In this document: positions 9,744 to 17,983 of the stretch, piece by piece | Position numbering within the stretch: position 1 is the stretch's first letter | Layout of the letters: every line of letters starts with the position of its first letter | Origin: Ralstonia pickettii | GTDB taxonomy: Bacteria > Pseudomonadota > Gammaproteobacteria > Burkholderiales > Burkholderiaceae | Direction of reading: 5' to 3' | Assembly (NCBI RefSeq): GCF_001699815.1 | Contig: NZ_MCGB01000057.1 | Location: 310,001-374,000, forward strand | Length of the DNA stretch: 64,000 nt | The notes under the pieces: generated by a model | What the model saw: the letters and a program-made list of their open reading frames with translations, nothing else | The model's database searches: none | Told to the model about the DNA's origin: nothing | Position numbers and translations under genes: made by a program

Positions 9744-10778
9744 ATGGACCACACGCAACTGCGTCCATTCCGCTTCGCCGACGTGCTCGCCACCGTGCAA
9801 GCGGCGCAGCCGTGCGTGCTGGTCACGGTAACGGACGTGCAGGGCTCTGCTCCACGCGAACCAGGCACGCTGATGCTGGTATGCACCGACGGCTTCTTCG
9901 GCACCATCGGCGGCGGCCATCTCGAATGGCGCGCGATGGAAATCGCCCAGACGATGATGGACGCGCCCGAGGCCACCGGCGAAGCGCGCCGCCAGTTCGT
10001 GCGCATTCCGCTCGGCCCTGCGCTCGGCCAATGCTGCGGCGGCGTGGTGCGGCTGTCGCTTGAACGACTCGACACGCGTGATGTGAAGTGGATCGCGCTG
10101 GCCGACGACGCCATGCGCCAACGCCGCAGCCTGCGCCGTATCGTCTCCGCCGATCCGGCGGTCGCGGTTGAAGCGAGCGTGGGCGACGCAGCCGCAGCCG
10201 GCGTGCAACTCGACGCCAGCGGCTTCACCCAAACCGTGCTGCCGCCCGACATGTCGATCGTACTGTGTGGCGCGGGCCACGTCGGCCACGCCATCGTGCG
10301 CGCACTGGCGCATCTGCCCTGTCGCGTCACGTGGGTTGACGAGCGGGATGCGATGTTCCCGTTTCCCACGGAAGTGCCGCCGAACGTCGTCATCGAATCC
10401 ACCGATACGCCGGAAGCCGTGATCGACCACGCGCCCGCGGGCAGCTACTTCCTGGTCATGACGCACAACCATGCGTTGGATCTCGCGCTGTGCGAACGCA
10501 TCATGCGCCGCACGGACTTTGCCTACTTCGGCCTGATCGGTTCCAAGACGAAGCGCGCGCGTTTCGAGCACCGCATGGTCGAGCACGGCGTGAACCCGGC
10601 CCGCCTGCCGGAAATGGTGTGCCCGATTGGCGTGGCGGGCATCGTGGACAAGGCGCCGGATATCATTGCGGTATCCGTCGTCGCGCAACTGCTGCAGGTG
10701 CGAGAGCTGCAACAGCATGCGCTCACCAGCGCGAGCAGCGGCGCGGCGGTCCCTTACCGAGTCCCCACGCCTGTCTGA
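9744..10778 (+). CDS. xdhC: XdhC, molybdenum cofactor sulfuration/insertion factor for xanthine dehydrogenase
   Basis: The protein has 344 residues. XdhC binds the molybdenum cofactor, protects it during sulfuration and inserts it into XdhB; it is not part of the final enzyme. Family features are VQGSAPREPGTLML and GGGHLEWRA at the N-terminus (XdhC/CoxI domain), the cysteine-containing GPALGQCCGGVV that matches the cofactor-contacting Cys region, and a C-terminal Rossmann-like domain starting at IVLCGAGHVGHAIV. The ATG at 9744 follows a GGAGA ribosome binding site 16 bp after the xdhB stop. The stop is 2 bp before the add start, so translation is likely coupled. Confidence 0.94.
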   Translation: MDHTQLRPFRFADVLATVQAAQPCVLVTVTDVQGSAPREPGTLMLVCTDGFFGTIGGGHLEWRAMEIAQTMMDAPEATGEARRQFVRIPLGPALGQCCGGVVRLSLERLDTRDVKWIALADDAMRQRRSLRRIVSADPAVAVEASVGDAAAAGVQLDASGFTQTVLPPDMSIVLCGAGHVGHAIVRALAHLPCRVTWVDERDAMFPFPTEVPPNVVIESTDTPEAVIDHAPAGSYFLVMTHNHALDLALCERIMRRTDFAYFGLIGSKTKRARFEHRMVEHGVNPARLPEMVCPIGVAGIVDKAPDIIAVSVVAQLLQVRELQQHALTSASSGAAVPYRVPTPV

Positions 10779-10780
10779 TC

Positions 10781-11818
10781 ATGCCGATTTCCTCCGCGCT
10801 TGCAGAACGCATCGCCACCAGCCCCAAAGCTGAACTGCACATCCACATCGAAGGCTCGCTCGAACCTGAACTGATGTTCGCGCTGGCCGAGCGCAACGGC
10901 GTGAAGCTGCCGTATGCGTCCGTGGAAGAAGTGCGAGCAGCCTACGCCTTTGACGATCTGCAATCGTTCCTCGACCTGTACTACGCCGGCGCCAGCGTGC
11001 TGCTCACCGAGCAGGATTTCTACGACATGACCGCCGCATACGTGGCACGTGCGCTGGCCGACAACGTCCACCACGCCGAAATCTTCTTCGACCCGCAGAC
11101 GCACACCGCGCGCAACGTGCCCATGCATGTGGTCATTCACGGTATCGTCCGCGCGTTGGATGACGCCGAGCGCGAGCATGGTTTTTCGAGCGCGCTGATC
11201 CTCTGCTTCCTGCGCCATCTGAGCGAGGAAGACGCTTTCGACACGCTCGAAGCGGCCCTGCCCTATATCCAGGATCCGGCCAACCGCATCATCGGCGTGG
11301 GGCTGGATTCGTCCGAGCGCGGCAACCCGCCGGAGAAGTTCGCACGCGTATTCGCACGCTGCAAGGAACTCGGCCTGCGCCTGGTCGCCCACGCTGGTGA
11401 AGAAGGCCCGGCGCAATACGTGATCGACGCCCTCGACATCCTCAAGGTGGAGCGCATCGATCACGGCGTACGCGCCATCGACGATGCCGCGCTCGTCAAG
11501 CGCCTCGCGGCCGAACGCATCGCGCTGACGGTCTGCCCGCTGTCGAACGAAAAACTGAAGGTCTACCCCGACCTGCGCGACCACTCGCTCAAGCAACTGC
11601 TGGACGCCGGCTGCGCTGTGACGCTGCATTCCGACGATCCGGCCTACTTTGGCGGCTACATGAACACCAACTGGCTCGCCACGTTCAACGCCCTCGACCT
11701 GTCTGCAGCCGATGCCCACGCGCTCGCGCGCAACAGCTTCGAGGCGTCATTCCTGCCCGAACAGGACAAAGCCCTGTGGCTCGCCAAGGTCGACGACCAC
11801 TGGAAAGCCGCACACTAA
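10781..11818 (+). CDS. add: Adenosine deaminase-family purine deaminase, probably adenine deaminase (AAH1/Add type)
   Basis: The protein has 345 residues and belongs to the metal-dependent adenosine/AMP deaminase superfamily. Metal and catalytic residues are H20 and H22 (LHIHIEGSLEPEL), the HAGE motif near residue 204 and SDDPAYFGG near 285. The N-terminal block (IEGSLEPELMFALAERN, then AYAFDDLQSFLDLYY) matches the adenine deaminase branch typified by yeast Aah1 and Pseudomonas PA0148 rather than classical adenosine deaminase. The reaction would be adenine to hypoxanthine, which feeds XDH directly. It lies in the xdh operon, 2 bp after xdhC and 16 bp before guaD. The family is sure; base versus nucleoside specificity is inferred from these motifs. 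Confidence 0.88.
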   Translation: MPISSALAERIATSPKAELHIHIEGSLEPELMFALAERNGVKLPYASVEEVRAAYAFDDLQSFLDLYYAGASVLLTEQDFYDMTAAYVARALADNVHHAEIFFDPQTHTARNVPMHVVIHGIVRALDDAEREHGFSSALILCFLRHLSEEDAFDTLEAALPYIQDPANRIIGVGLDSSERGNPPEKFARVFARCKELGLRLVAHAGEEGPAQYVIDALDILKVERIDHGVRAIDDAALVKRLAAERIALTVCPLSNEKLKVYPDLRDHSLKQLLDAGCAVTLHSDDPAYFGGYMNTNWLATFNALDLSAADAHALARNSFEASFLPEQDKALWLAKVDDHWKAAH

Positions 11819-11834
11819 AAATCCACGAGACGAT

Positions 11835-13169
11835 ATGACCACGATGCCTCCGACTTCCAACACCGTTCACGCCTACCGCGGCCGCGTGCTGCATTTCCTG
11901 CACGATCCGCAGTATCGCGAGCGCGATGCCTATGAGTACTGGGAAGACGGCCTGCTCGTGGTCTTGGGCGGCAAGGTGATCAAGGCCGGCGACTATGCCG
12001 CGCTACGTGAAGACCTGCCGGCCGGCGCGCAATTGCACGACTACAGCGGCAAGCTGATCGTCCCGGGCTTCATCGACACTCATATCCACTTCCCCCAGAC
12101 GGACATCATCGCGTCGCCGTCGCCGGGTCTGCTGCATTGGCTGGAGACGTACACCTTCCCGGAAGAGCGCCGCTTCGAAAGCGAGCAGTACGCCGCCGGC
12201 GTCGCCTCGTTCTTCCTCGACGAACTGCTGCGCAACGGCACGACCAGCGCGATGGTGTGGAGCACCGTGCATCGCGGGTCTGCCGAGACGCTGTTCACGC
12301 AAGCCCAGCAACGCGGCATGCGCATGATCACGGGCAAGGTGATGATGGACCGCAACTGCCCGGAATACCTGCGCGACACGGCGGAATCCGGCGCGCGCGA
12401 CACGGCTGACCTGATCTCGCGCTGGCACGGCAAGGACCGCCTGGCTTACGCCATCACGCCGCGATTCGCGCCCACGTCGAGCGAAGCCCAGCTGCAGGCC
12501 TGCGCCGAACTCGCCAAGCAATACAAGGACGTCTTCATCCAGACGCACGTCGCCGAGAACCCCGACGAAGTGAAATGGGTGGCTGACCTGTTCCCAGACG
12601 CGCGCAGCTATCTGGACGTCTACGACCGCTACGGCCTGCTGCGCAAAGGCGCCTTTTACGGCCACGCCATCTGGCTGGACGACGGTGACCGCCAGCGCAT
12701 AGCCGAATCCGGCGCAGCCGTCGCGCACTGCCCCACCTCCAACCTGTTCCTGGGCAGCGGCCTGTACAACTTCCACAAGAACGACGCACACCGCCTGGCA
12801 CTCACGCTGGCGACCGACGTGGGCGGCGGCAGCTCGTTCTCGATGCTCCGCACGATGGGCACGGCGCATAAGGTCGCGCGCATGGGCGGTTATCACCTGA
12901 CTGCGCTGCGGATGTTCTACCTGGCCACGCGCGGCGCCGCTGAGGCTCTGGGCTGGGAAGACCGCATCGGCAGCTTCGTGCCGGGCGCGGAAGCCGACTT
13001 CATCGTGCTGGACCCGGCAGCCACGCCGCTGCTGGCCCGCCGCAATGCGCGCTCGGAAACGCTGGAGGAACTGCTGTTCTCATTGGCGCTGCTGGGCGAG
13101 GATCGCGCCGTGGCTGCCACATACATCCAGGGCGAGCCCGCCAAATTCGCGGTTGGCGCCAACGCCTGA
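11835..13169 (+). CDS. guaD: Guanine deaminase
   Basis: The protein has 444 residues and belongs to the amidohydrolase superfamily. It converts guanine to xanthine, the substrate of the XDH encoded upstream. The metal site is seen in PGFIDTHIHFPQTD (about residue 80), the HVAENPDE block (about 237), GHAIWLDDGD (about 275) and the aspartate of LATDVGGGSSFSML (about 325). The ATG at 11835 gives the family N-terminus with its VHAYRGRVLHFLHDP start. It is the last gene of the xdh operon; a riboswitch-controlled unit begins right after it. Confidence 0.95.
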   Translation: MTTMPPTSNTVHAYRGRVLHFLHDPQYRERDAYEYWEDGLLVVLGGKVIKAGDYAALREDLPAGAQLHDYSGKLIVPGFIDTHIHFPQTDIIASPSPGLLHWLETYTFPEERRFESEQYAAGVASFFLDELLRNGTTSAMVWSTVHRGSAETLFTQAQQRGMRMITGKVMMDRNCPEYLRDTAESGARDTADLISRWHGKDRLAYAITPRFAPTSSEAQLQACAELAKQYKDVFIQTHVAENPDEVKWVADLFPDARSYLDVYDRYGLLRKGAFYGHAIWLDDGDRQRIAESGAAVAHCPTSNLFLGSGLYNFHKNDAHRLALTLATDVGGGSSFSMLRTMGTAHKVARMGGYHLTALRMFYLATRGAAEALGWEDRIGSFVPGAEADFIVLDPAATPLLARRNARSETLEELLFSLALLGEDRAVAATYIQGEPAKFAVGANA

Positions 13170-13188
13170 TCCATTTATAATCCTCGCT

Positions 13189-13340
13189 TCTATTGGGGAG
13201 TAGCCGCCTGGGGTCGATACCCCGGGGGCCACGTCAACAGACTTGACCGCCGTCGCAACGACAGGTGGTTATGGCGTGGTCAGCCGCACTCAGGGTGCCA
13301 CCCCGGCACCCGGTGACGCGCCTGGCGAGACCGATGACAA
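13189..13340 (+). ncRNA. yybP-ykoY manganese riboswitch
   Basis: The family hallmarks are present: GGGGAGTAGCC at 13195-13205, a strand CAACAGACTTG at 13235-13245, and GGCGAGACC at 13324-13332 near the 3' end. P1 can close by pairing ATTGG (13192-13196) with CCGAT (13331-13335). Members of this class bind Mn2+ and usually switch on Mn exporters. The next gene is a GDT1/MneA-type exporter, which agrees. Recognition is by conserved motifs and context; a covariance-model search was not run. Confidence 0.88.
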
Positions 13341-13378
13341 CCCACTGCGGACAGGGCCGGCAGTGGCGCGTCATTGGT
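13330..13378 (+). promoter_or_regulatory. Expression platform hairpin competing with riboswitch P1
   Basis: ACCGATGAC (13330-13338), which contains the 3' strand of P1, can instead pair with GTCATTGGT (13370-13378) over nine base pairs with one G-U. A 7-bp inner stem, CCACTGC (13342-13348) with GCAGTGG (13360-13366), supports it. The hairpin and P1 cannot coexist, which is the expected switch. There is no T-run after the hairpin, so intrinsic termination is unlikely; translational or Rho-dependent control fits better. Confidence 0.6.
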
Positions 13379-13406
13379 TCGCATACGGCCCGGACACCAC
13401 AACAAC

Positions 13407-13979
13407 ATGGAAGCCTTTCTCGTCTCCACCGGCATCGTCGCGCTCGCTGAAATCGGCGACAAGACGCAATTGCTGTCGATCCTGCTGGCCGCGCGTTTTC
13501 GCAAGCCGGTGCCGATCATTCTCGGCATCTTCATCTCCACCCTCGTCAACCACGCACTGGCCGGCGCTGTCGGTGGCTGGATCACGCATGTGCTCGGCGA
13601 AAACGTGCTGCGCTGGATCCTAGGCGTGGGCTTTATCGCCATGGCCGGGTGGATGCTGATTCCGGACAAGCTCGACGACGACGAAGCGCCCTCCACGACG
13701 CAGCGCGGTCTGGGCATCCTGGGGACCACCATCGTTGCGTTCTTCTTTGCCGAGATGGGGGACAAGACGCAGATCGCGACCGTTGCACTGGCCGCCCGCT
13801 TTAACGACGTGCTTTCTGTCGTGGCGGGCACCACCGTCGGCATGCTGCTGGCCAATGTGCCGGCCGTGCTGATGGGCAACAAGTTTGCGTCGCGCATGCC
13901 GATCAAGCTGGTGCATCGGATTGCTGCGCTGATCTTCCTGGTGCTGGGTGTGCTGGCGCTGCTTGGCGTGAGTAAATAA
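13407..13979 (+). CDS. mneA: Manganese exporter of the UPF0016/GDT1 (TMEM165) family
   Basis: The protein has 190 residues with about six TM segments in two homologous halves. Each half carries the family signature E-x-G-D-K-T: AEIGDKTQ at about 14-21 and AEMGDKTQ at about 112-119. Bacterial members (MneA) export Mn2+ from the cytoplasm. The yybP-ykoY riboswitch directly upstream indicates induction by excess Mn2+. The ATG at 13407 places the first signature motif at its usual position; it has no strong Shine-Dalgarno, which would suit a riboswitch acting on translation. Confidence 0.92.
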   Translation: MEAFLVSTGIVALAEIGDKTQLLSILLAARFRKPVPIILGIFISTLVNHALAGAVGGWITHVLGENVLRWILGVGFIAMAGWMLIPDKLDDDEAPSTTQRGLGILGTTIVAFFFAEMGDKTQIATVALAARFNDVLSVVAGTTVGMLLANVPAVLMGNKFASRMPIKLVHRIAALIFLVLGVLALLGVSK

Positions 13980-14022
13980 CCAGTCAGCGCCTCATACTTC
14001 CAGGCTAGTTTGATTGGCAAAC

Positions 14023-15618
14023 TCAGGATTTTCGGTCACCCGTTTGTTTGCCAAACCACGGCCAGTACGCACGGCCCTCACCCCGCGCACGGTCCCATTT
14101 CGTAATTGGCGGCGTCGGCTGCCAGCCCGGCGGGGGGCCGATCAGTACCGCCCAGCTGTCTTTGGCATCGGCCACGCTGGTGACGACGGCACTCTTGCCG
14201 CTTTGGTTGGCGTAGGCAGCGGCAAACGCGGCGTTGACCGCGAAGCTGGCGGCACGCACCGGGCCTTCCATGACTTGGGACACGCTGTAGAAATTGCCGA
14301 TTTGGTCCAGATCCGGCCATTGCTGGTGGACGGCGGCGTGCAGCGGCCCCATCAAGGCATTCACGTTGGTGGTGTGCTTGTGCACGTCGTGGTAGACACG
14401 TTCGACCGGGTGATCCTGGGAGGCCTGTTCTTGCAGCGTCTTCATCAACGGGCTCCACGGGCCACCCGGGTTGGCGGCCTTGGCGCCGATGCCGCCTTCG
14501 TGATGCTGCGGCGTGTAGATGGACGCGAGCGGCGCGTAGCCCCAGTTGGCGCTGGGGTGGCCGAGGATGAGGAGGGCGGTGTTTTCGTTGGTCTGCTCGC
14601 CCATCGGGTAGTTGGGCGCATCCATGTTCCACACCCACACCAGCTTGTTGGGGTTATCGGCCAGGAATTTGAGCGCCTCTTGCAGATCGTAGAAGCCCAC
14701 GGTCTCGTCGCCAGCCTTGAGCACCACCTGTGGCAGCTTGCCGCTGGGGTTGTACTTCATGCTTTTGGCGAAGGCGGCATCGGCCACCTTGTCGAACATC
14801 AGTCTCCGTGCACCTTGCAACGACAGAATGGACTCGCCAACGATCATTGGTTCACGAGTACGCAGGCCGCGCACGGTTTCGCCGGTCTTCGGGTCTTTGT
14901 GCAGCTTGACCCAGTAGTCCTGCATGCGTTGCTCGGAATGTGCGGCGTCGTAGGCCAGATAGCTGGGCGCGGGCATGCCCATGGCGGCCTGCTCTTTCAG
15001 CAGTTCATCCACGCTCCAATCATCGCCAAGGGCATAGTTCTTCAGGTACGTGGGCGTACCGATCCACTCGCGCGGCATACCCGCGAACACGATGGCATCC
15101 ATGAAGTCGGGCCGGTCGGTACCCTGCTCCATCGAGTAGAAACCCGAGTTGAAGTAGCGATAACTGAAAGTGCTCAGAGGAACACTCAACAGCTTGCTAT
15201 AGGCTCCCCAGAACCTGTCGCGCTTGATCTGCGGGTAGTCATCTAGACGCTTCTTGCGCTCTAGCCCGAGCGTTAATTCCCCTACCGCATCCCCAAGCTT
15301 GAATCTTGCTGCATCGCGATCATTGGCGTTGGGCTGGGCCAGGCCCTGCGCCCAAAGTAAGTTCCATTGGGTGGGGTAGTCCCGCCACATCAGCGGGTTG
15401 ATCCATTGCACGCCCAACAGCACGGCAGCGGGGGCTTTCGGGTCGGCCTGCGCGGCGGCCTGCATACGCGGCCAGGCCACGGGCTTGCGGGAATACGAAT
15501 CGTTGGCGGACATCGACACTCCAGAATAACTAACGGTCAACAGCAGGCAGGCGGCGGCCAGCACGCGCGTGGCCTTCAGCGCGCGCCTGCATGGGCTCAA
15601 ACAAGACAAGTTGGGCAT
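14023..15618 (-). CDS. Tla3-like type VI lipase adaptor (DUF2875 family)
   Basis: The protein has 531 residues and starts MPNLSCLSPCRRALKATRVL, with a hydrophobic segment at about 16-35 that looks like a signal peptide or membrane anchor. The body, with VLLGVQWINPLMWRDYPTQW, resembles the DUF2875/Tla3 family. Tla3 of Pseudomonas aeruginosa is the adaptor that loads phospholipase Tle3 onto VgrG2b, and the same three partners are adjacent here. The ATG at 15618 lies just upstream of the Tle3-like stop, so the genes overlap by about 10 codons' worth of start region at most and are likely coupled; the open frame continues upstream inside the Tle3 gene, but only the signal-like N-terminus makes sense. 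Function is by homology of the cluster. Confidence 0.78.
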   Translation of the reverse strand: MPNLSCLSPCRRALKATRVLAAACLLLTVSYSGVSMSANDSYSRKPVAWPRMQAAAQADPKAPAAVLLGVQWINPLMWRDYPTQWNLLWAQGLAQPNANDRDAARFKLGDAVGELTLGLERKKRLDDYPQIKRDRFWGAYSKLLSVPLSTFSYRYFNSGFYSMEQGTDRPDFMDAIVFAGMPREWIGTPTYLKNYALGDDWSVDELLKEQAAMGMPAPSYLAYDAAHSEQRMQDYWVKLHKDPKTGETVRGLRTREPMIVGESILSLQGARRLMFDKVADAAFAKSMKYNPSGKLPQVVLKAGDETVGFYDLQEALKFLADNPNKLVWVWNMDAPNYPMGEQTNENTALLILGHPSANWGYAPLASIYTPQHHEGGIGAKAANPGGPWSPLMKTLQEQASQDHPVERVYHDVHKHTTNVNALMGPLHAAVHQQWPDLDQIGNFYSVSQVMEGPVRAASFAVNAAFAAAYANQSGKSAVVTSVADAKDSWAVLIGPPPGWQPTPPITKWDRARGEGRAYWPWFGKQTGDRKS

Positions 15619-15628
15619 GGCAGCTCCC

Positions 15629-17953
15629 TCAGGCATAGGGGGTACCGGTGTCGTCCGGCGTGTGGTGGGAGTACATGCGCCCCGGGTTGCGCTCGCCGGG
15701 GATCCCGATCGCCGTGACGCCGCCCTTGGCTTCGACGAACATGTCGTGGTCTTCCAGCTTCTTGCTGTCATACGTGGCTTTCTCGGAGTTGTAGTACTCA
15801 AACTCAATATCCTTCGCGGGCTCCCGCCCCGCCGGATATACCTCGCCCCCCTCAGACTGCGGCTCACACCAGCGCCAATCCGCCATCCTGCGGAACTGAG
15901 CCATGTGATTGGCGTTGAACAGACACAGGCCCACATCCACGTCATACGCCAGCACGTGTTCACTGTGCGCCGGGTTGGTGAGGATGGTGGAGTGGTTGGT
16001 GGGCTGCTGGCGGTCGCCTTCCTTCAACTGCGCCGCGCGCGCCTGCTCCTCGAACTTGCCAAACTCGGTGCCGCGAATCTTGTGATGGTTCTCGTCGTTC
16101 ATCAGAGCAATGTCGTTTTTATCGAAGGTGGCTCCGCTCTGGAGTTGGCCCCTTTCGTCGTAGGCATTGCGCCGCGCGCGCTGGCGAATGCCGGCGTTCT
16201 GGTCGTAGCGCATGGCGGCTTCGCTGGCAGTGCTGCCGTGTCCGGTCGTGCGTTGATGGGCGTAAGGGTCCTCAGTGCCCTGGGGGACTTGACGCGCCGG
16301 ATTGAGCGCATCACGAGCGGATTCGTAGTGGACATTGAAGGGGCCCAGCGTGTGGACGCCGTCGACGTAGCATTGCTCGGTCGGCAGCGTGCTGCCGTCG
16401 CTGCGCGCCAGGTAGACAGCCCGCGGCACGATGCCGCCGCTGGAGATGGCCGGCGCGTTGACACGCACGGCCCAGTCCTTGTCGGGCACGCCATTGACCT
16501 TGGCGACATTGCTCACCTGATTGGCAATTGCAGCGCCCGCTCCCATGAATATGCCGATGGTCGAGCCAAAGAACTTGCCCCAAAAACCCTTTCGATCGTC
16601 ACCCCAGATTTTCTTGAATTGAACGCTCACGCGTTCGGAATCCGGAGTCCAGAAGATGCTGGTCTCGGGATTGGCGCCAATGGTGTCATTCCAGTAGTGG
16701 TAGTCAGTACCAGGGGTGCCGCCCACCTTGTACGGCACCCCCGGCTTGGCCTCGGCCCAGACACGTTGGTAGAGCACACCGTCAGCTCCGGTGGCCTCCA
16801 CATCTTCCTTGTTTAAACCTAGCCAGCCCATACCACGCACGGCGGCAACGGAGATGACCCGATCATGCGGGCTGCAGTACAAGAAGACGCGGGCGCGCGT
16901 GTCGCGCCCCTTGCAATCTTGCTCGGCGGTGCAGGCAGCGTCGCCATTCCGAGGCTTGTGGTTGAAGGCGTGCTGGGTTACGAAGTCGGCATCGTAGTGC
17001 TGCGCTCGCTCCTTGCCGAAGCCCCGCACGATGTCGAAGAAGTTCCTGAGGCCCTTGGCGCGGGCTTCATAGGTGACACGACCCGCTTCGTTTTTTGAAT
17101 CGTATTGGGAGACGTTGTCGATCCAGCTCTTGCGCAGGCTGTAGGGCGCACAGGCGAGGACGTAGTTGTCGGCGACACCGTTGCACTTGCCTTCACCGTT
17201 GAATTCGGCGTGATGGGCGCCAAAGTACGCCGAGCCGATGCCTATCATGTTGCCTTGGCTATGGCAGACCACGGTAATGGGACAATCCTTGTCAGTGACA
17301 CCATCGCGCTTCAGCGTCCTATGCACCTCGCGGATGCGGCTCACCAGCTTGGCCAGTCGCCAGGCGGCGAAGGCCTGGTAATGACGGGCCGGAGCACTGT
17401 AGACCTGCCGGTCACTGGTTTGAAGGTGGGTCAGGGACAGTGCGCCAAAAACGAGTTCCGCATCGGTGCCTTTGTTGAACATGTCGGGCAAGGCCGAGCA
17501 GCCGTTCACGAAGGGGCCGCCGCCCCAGGCGTTCTTCTCATCGAGCAGAATGTTGCCGCCCACGGCATTGAGTTCATCGACACTGGACTTGTAGCCCCAG
17601 CGGAACCGAATGACGGGGCTGTAGCCTGCGTCTTTGACAAACGTTGCCGACTTGAGGTCACGCTGGATGTAGCCATCCTCAGTCAATTCGCTCATGTAGG
17701 TGACGGGCCTGAGTTGCCCGCTACCCTTGACGCGAAAGACATGATCGTCCTCGCGTTGCAGGCGCGCGTTCAGGCCCTTGCAGAGCCCCTCCTCTGCGGT
17801 GTCAAACCATTCGCCCATGGAGTTGACGCCGTGTACAAAGACGATGACGCCCGGCAGTGGCAAGGGCTCATCCACATCTAGGCATGGATTGCCCGGCAGG
17901 CAGAGGGCTTCTGCGCGCGGGCCGCCTGAAAAAGATTCGATTGAATCAGTCAT
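15629..17953 (-). CDS. Tle3-type T6SS phospholipase effector (alpha/beta hydrolase, DUF3274)
   Basis: The protein has 774 residues. Residues of about 30-330 form an alpha/beta hydrolase domain: VIVFVHGVNSMGEWFD near the start, a nucleophile elbow CHSQG at about 219-223 (S at the centre), and SPHDRVISVAAVRGMGWLG with a likely catalytic Asp. The long C-terminal part matches the DUF3274 region of Tle3 effectors. Tle3 enzymes are injected by the type VI machine and degrade membrane phospholipids of rival cells. The nucleophile motif has Cys in place of the first Gly of GxSxG. The gene is 30 bp downstream of vgrG and is followed by the Tla3-like adaptor. No immunity gene is recognisable nearby. 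Confidence 0.82.
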   Translation of the reverse strand: MTDSIESFSGGPRAEALCLPGNPCLDVDEPLPLPGVIVFVHGVNSMGEWFDTAEEGLCKGLNARLQREDDHVFRVKGSGQLRPVTYMSELTEDGYIQRDLKSATFVKDAGYSPVIRFRWGYKSSVDELNAVGGNILLDEKNAWGGGPFVNGCSALPDMFNKGTDAELVFGALSLTHLQTSDRQVYSAPARHYQAFAAWRLAKLVSRIREVHRTLKRDGVTDKDCPITVVCHSQGNMIGIGSAYFGAHHAEFNGEGKCNGVADNYVLACAPYSLRKSWIDNVSQYDSKNEAGRVTYEARAKGLRNFFDIVRGFGKERAQHYDADFVTQHAFNHKPRNGDAACTAEQDCKGRDTRARVFLYCSPHDRVISVAAVRGMGWLGLNKEDVEATGADGVLYQRVWAEAKPGVPYKVGGTPGTDYHYWNDTIGANPETSIFWTPDSERVSVQFKKIWGDDRKGFWGKFFGSTIGIFMGAGAAIANQVSNVAKVNGVPDKDWAVRVNAPAISSGGIVPRAVYLARSDGSTLPTEQCYVDGVHTLGPFNVHYESARDALNPARQVPQGTEDPYAHQRTTGHGSTASEAAMRYDQNAGIRQRARRNAYDERGQLQSGATFDKNDIALMNDENHHKIRGTEFGKFEEQARAAQLKEGDRQQPTNHSTILTNPAHSEHVLAYDVDVGLCLFNANHMAQFRRMADWRWCEPQSEGGEVYPAGREPAKDIEFEYYNSEKATYDSKKLEDHDMFVEAKGGVTAIGIPGERNPGRMYSHHTPDDTGTPYA

Positions 17954-17983
17954 TGATGCGTCCTGTCCGATTGATGAGAGCGG

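Noticed and set aside
7928..10402. Open frame of 824 codons on the minus strand antisense to xdhB and xdhC
   Set aside because: It lies opposite two genes with full motif support. Its translation is low-complexity and Arg/Ala/His-rich, as usual for antisense frames in GC-rich DNA.
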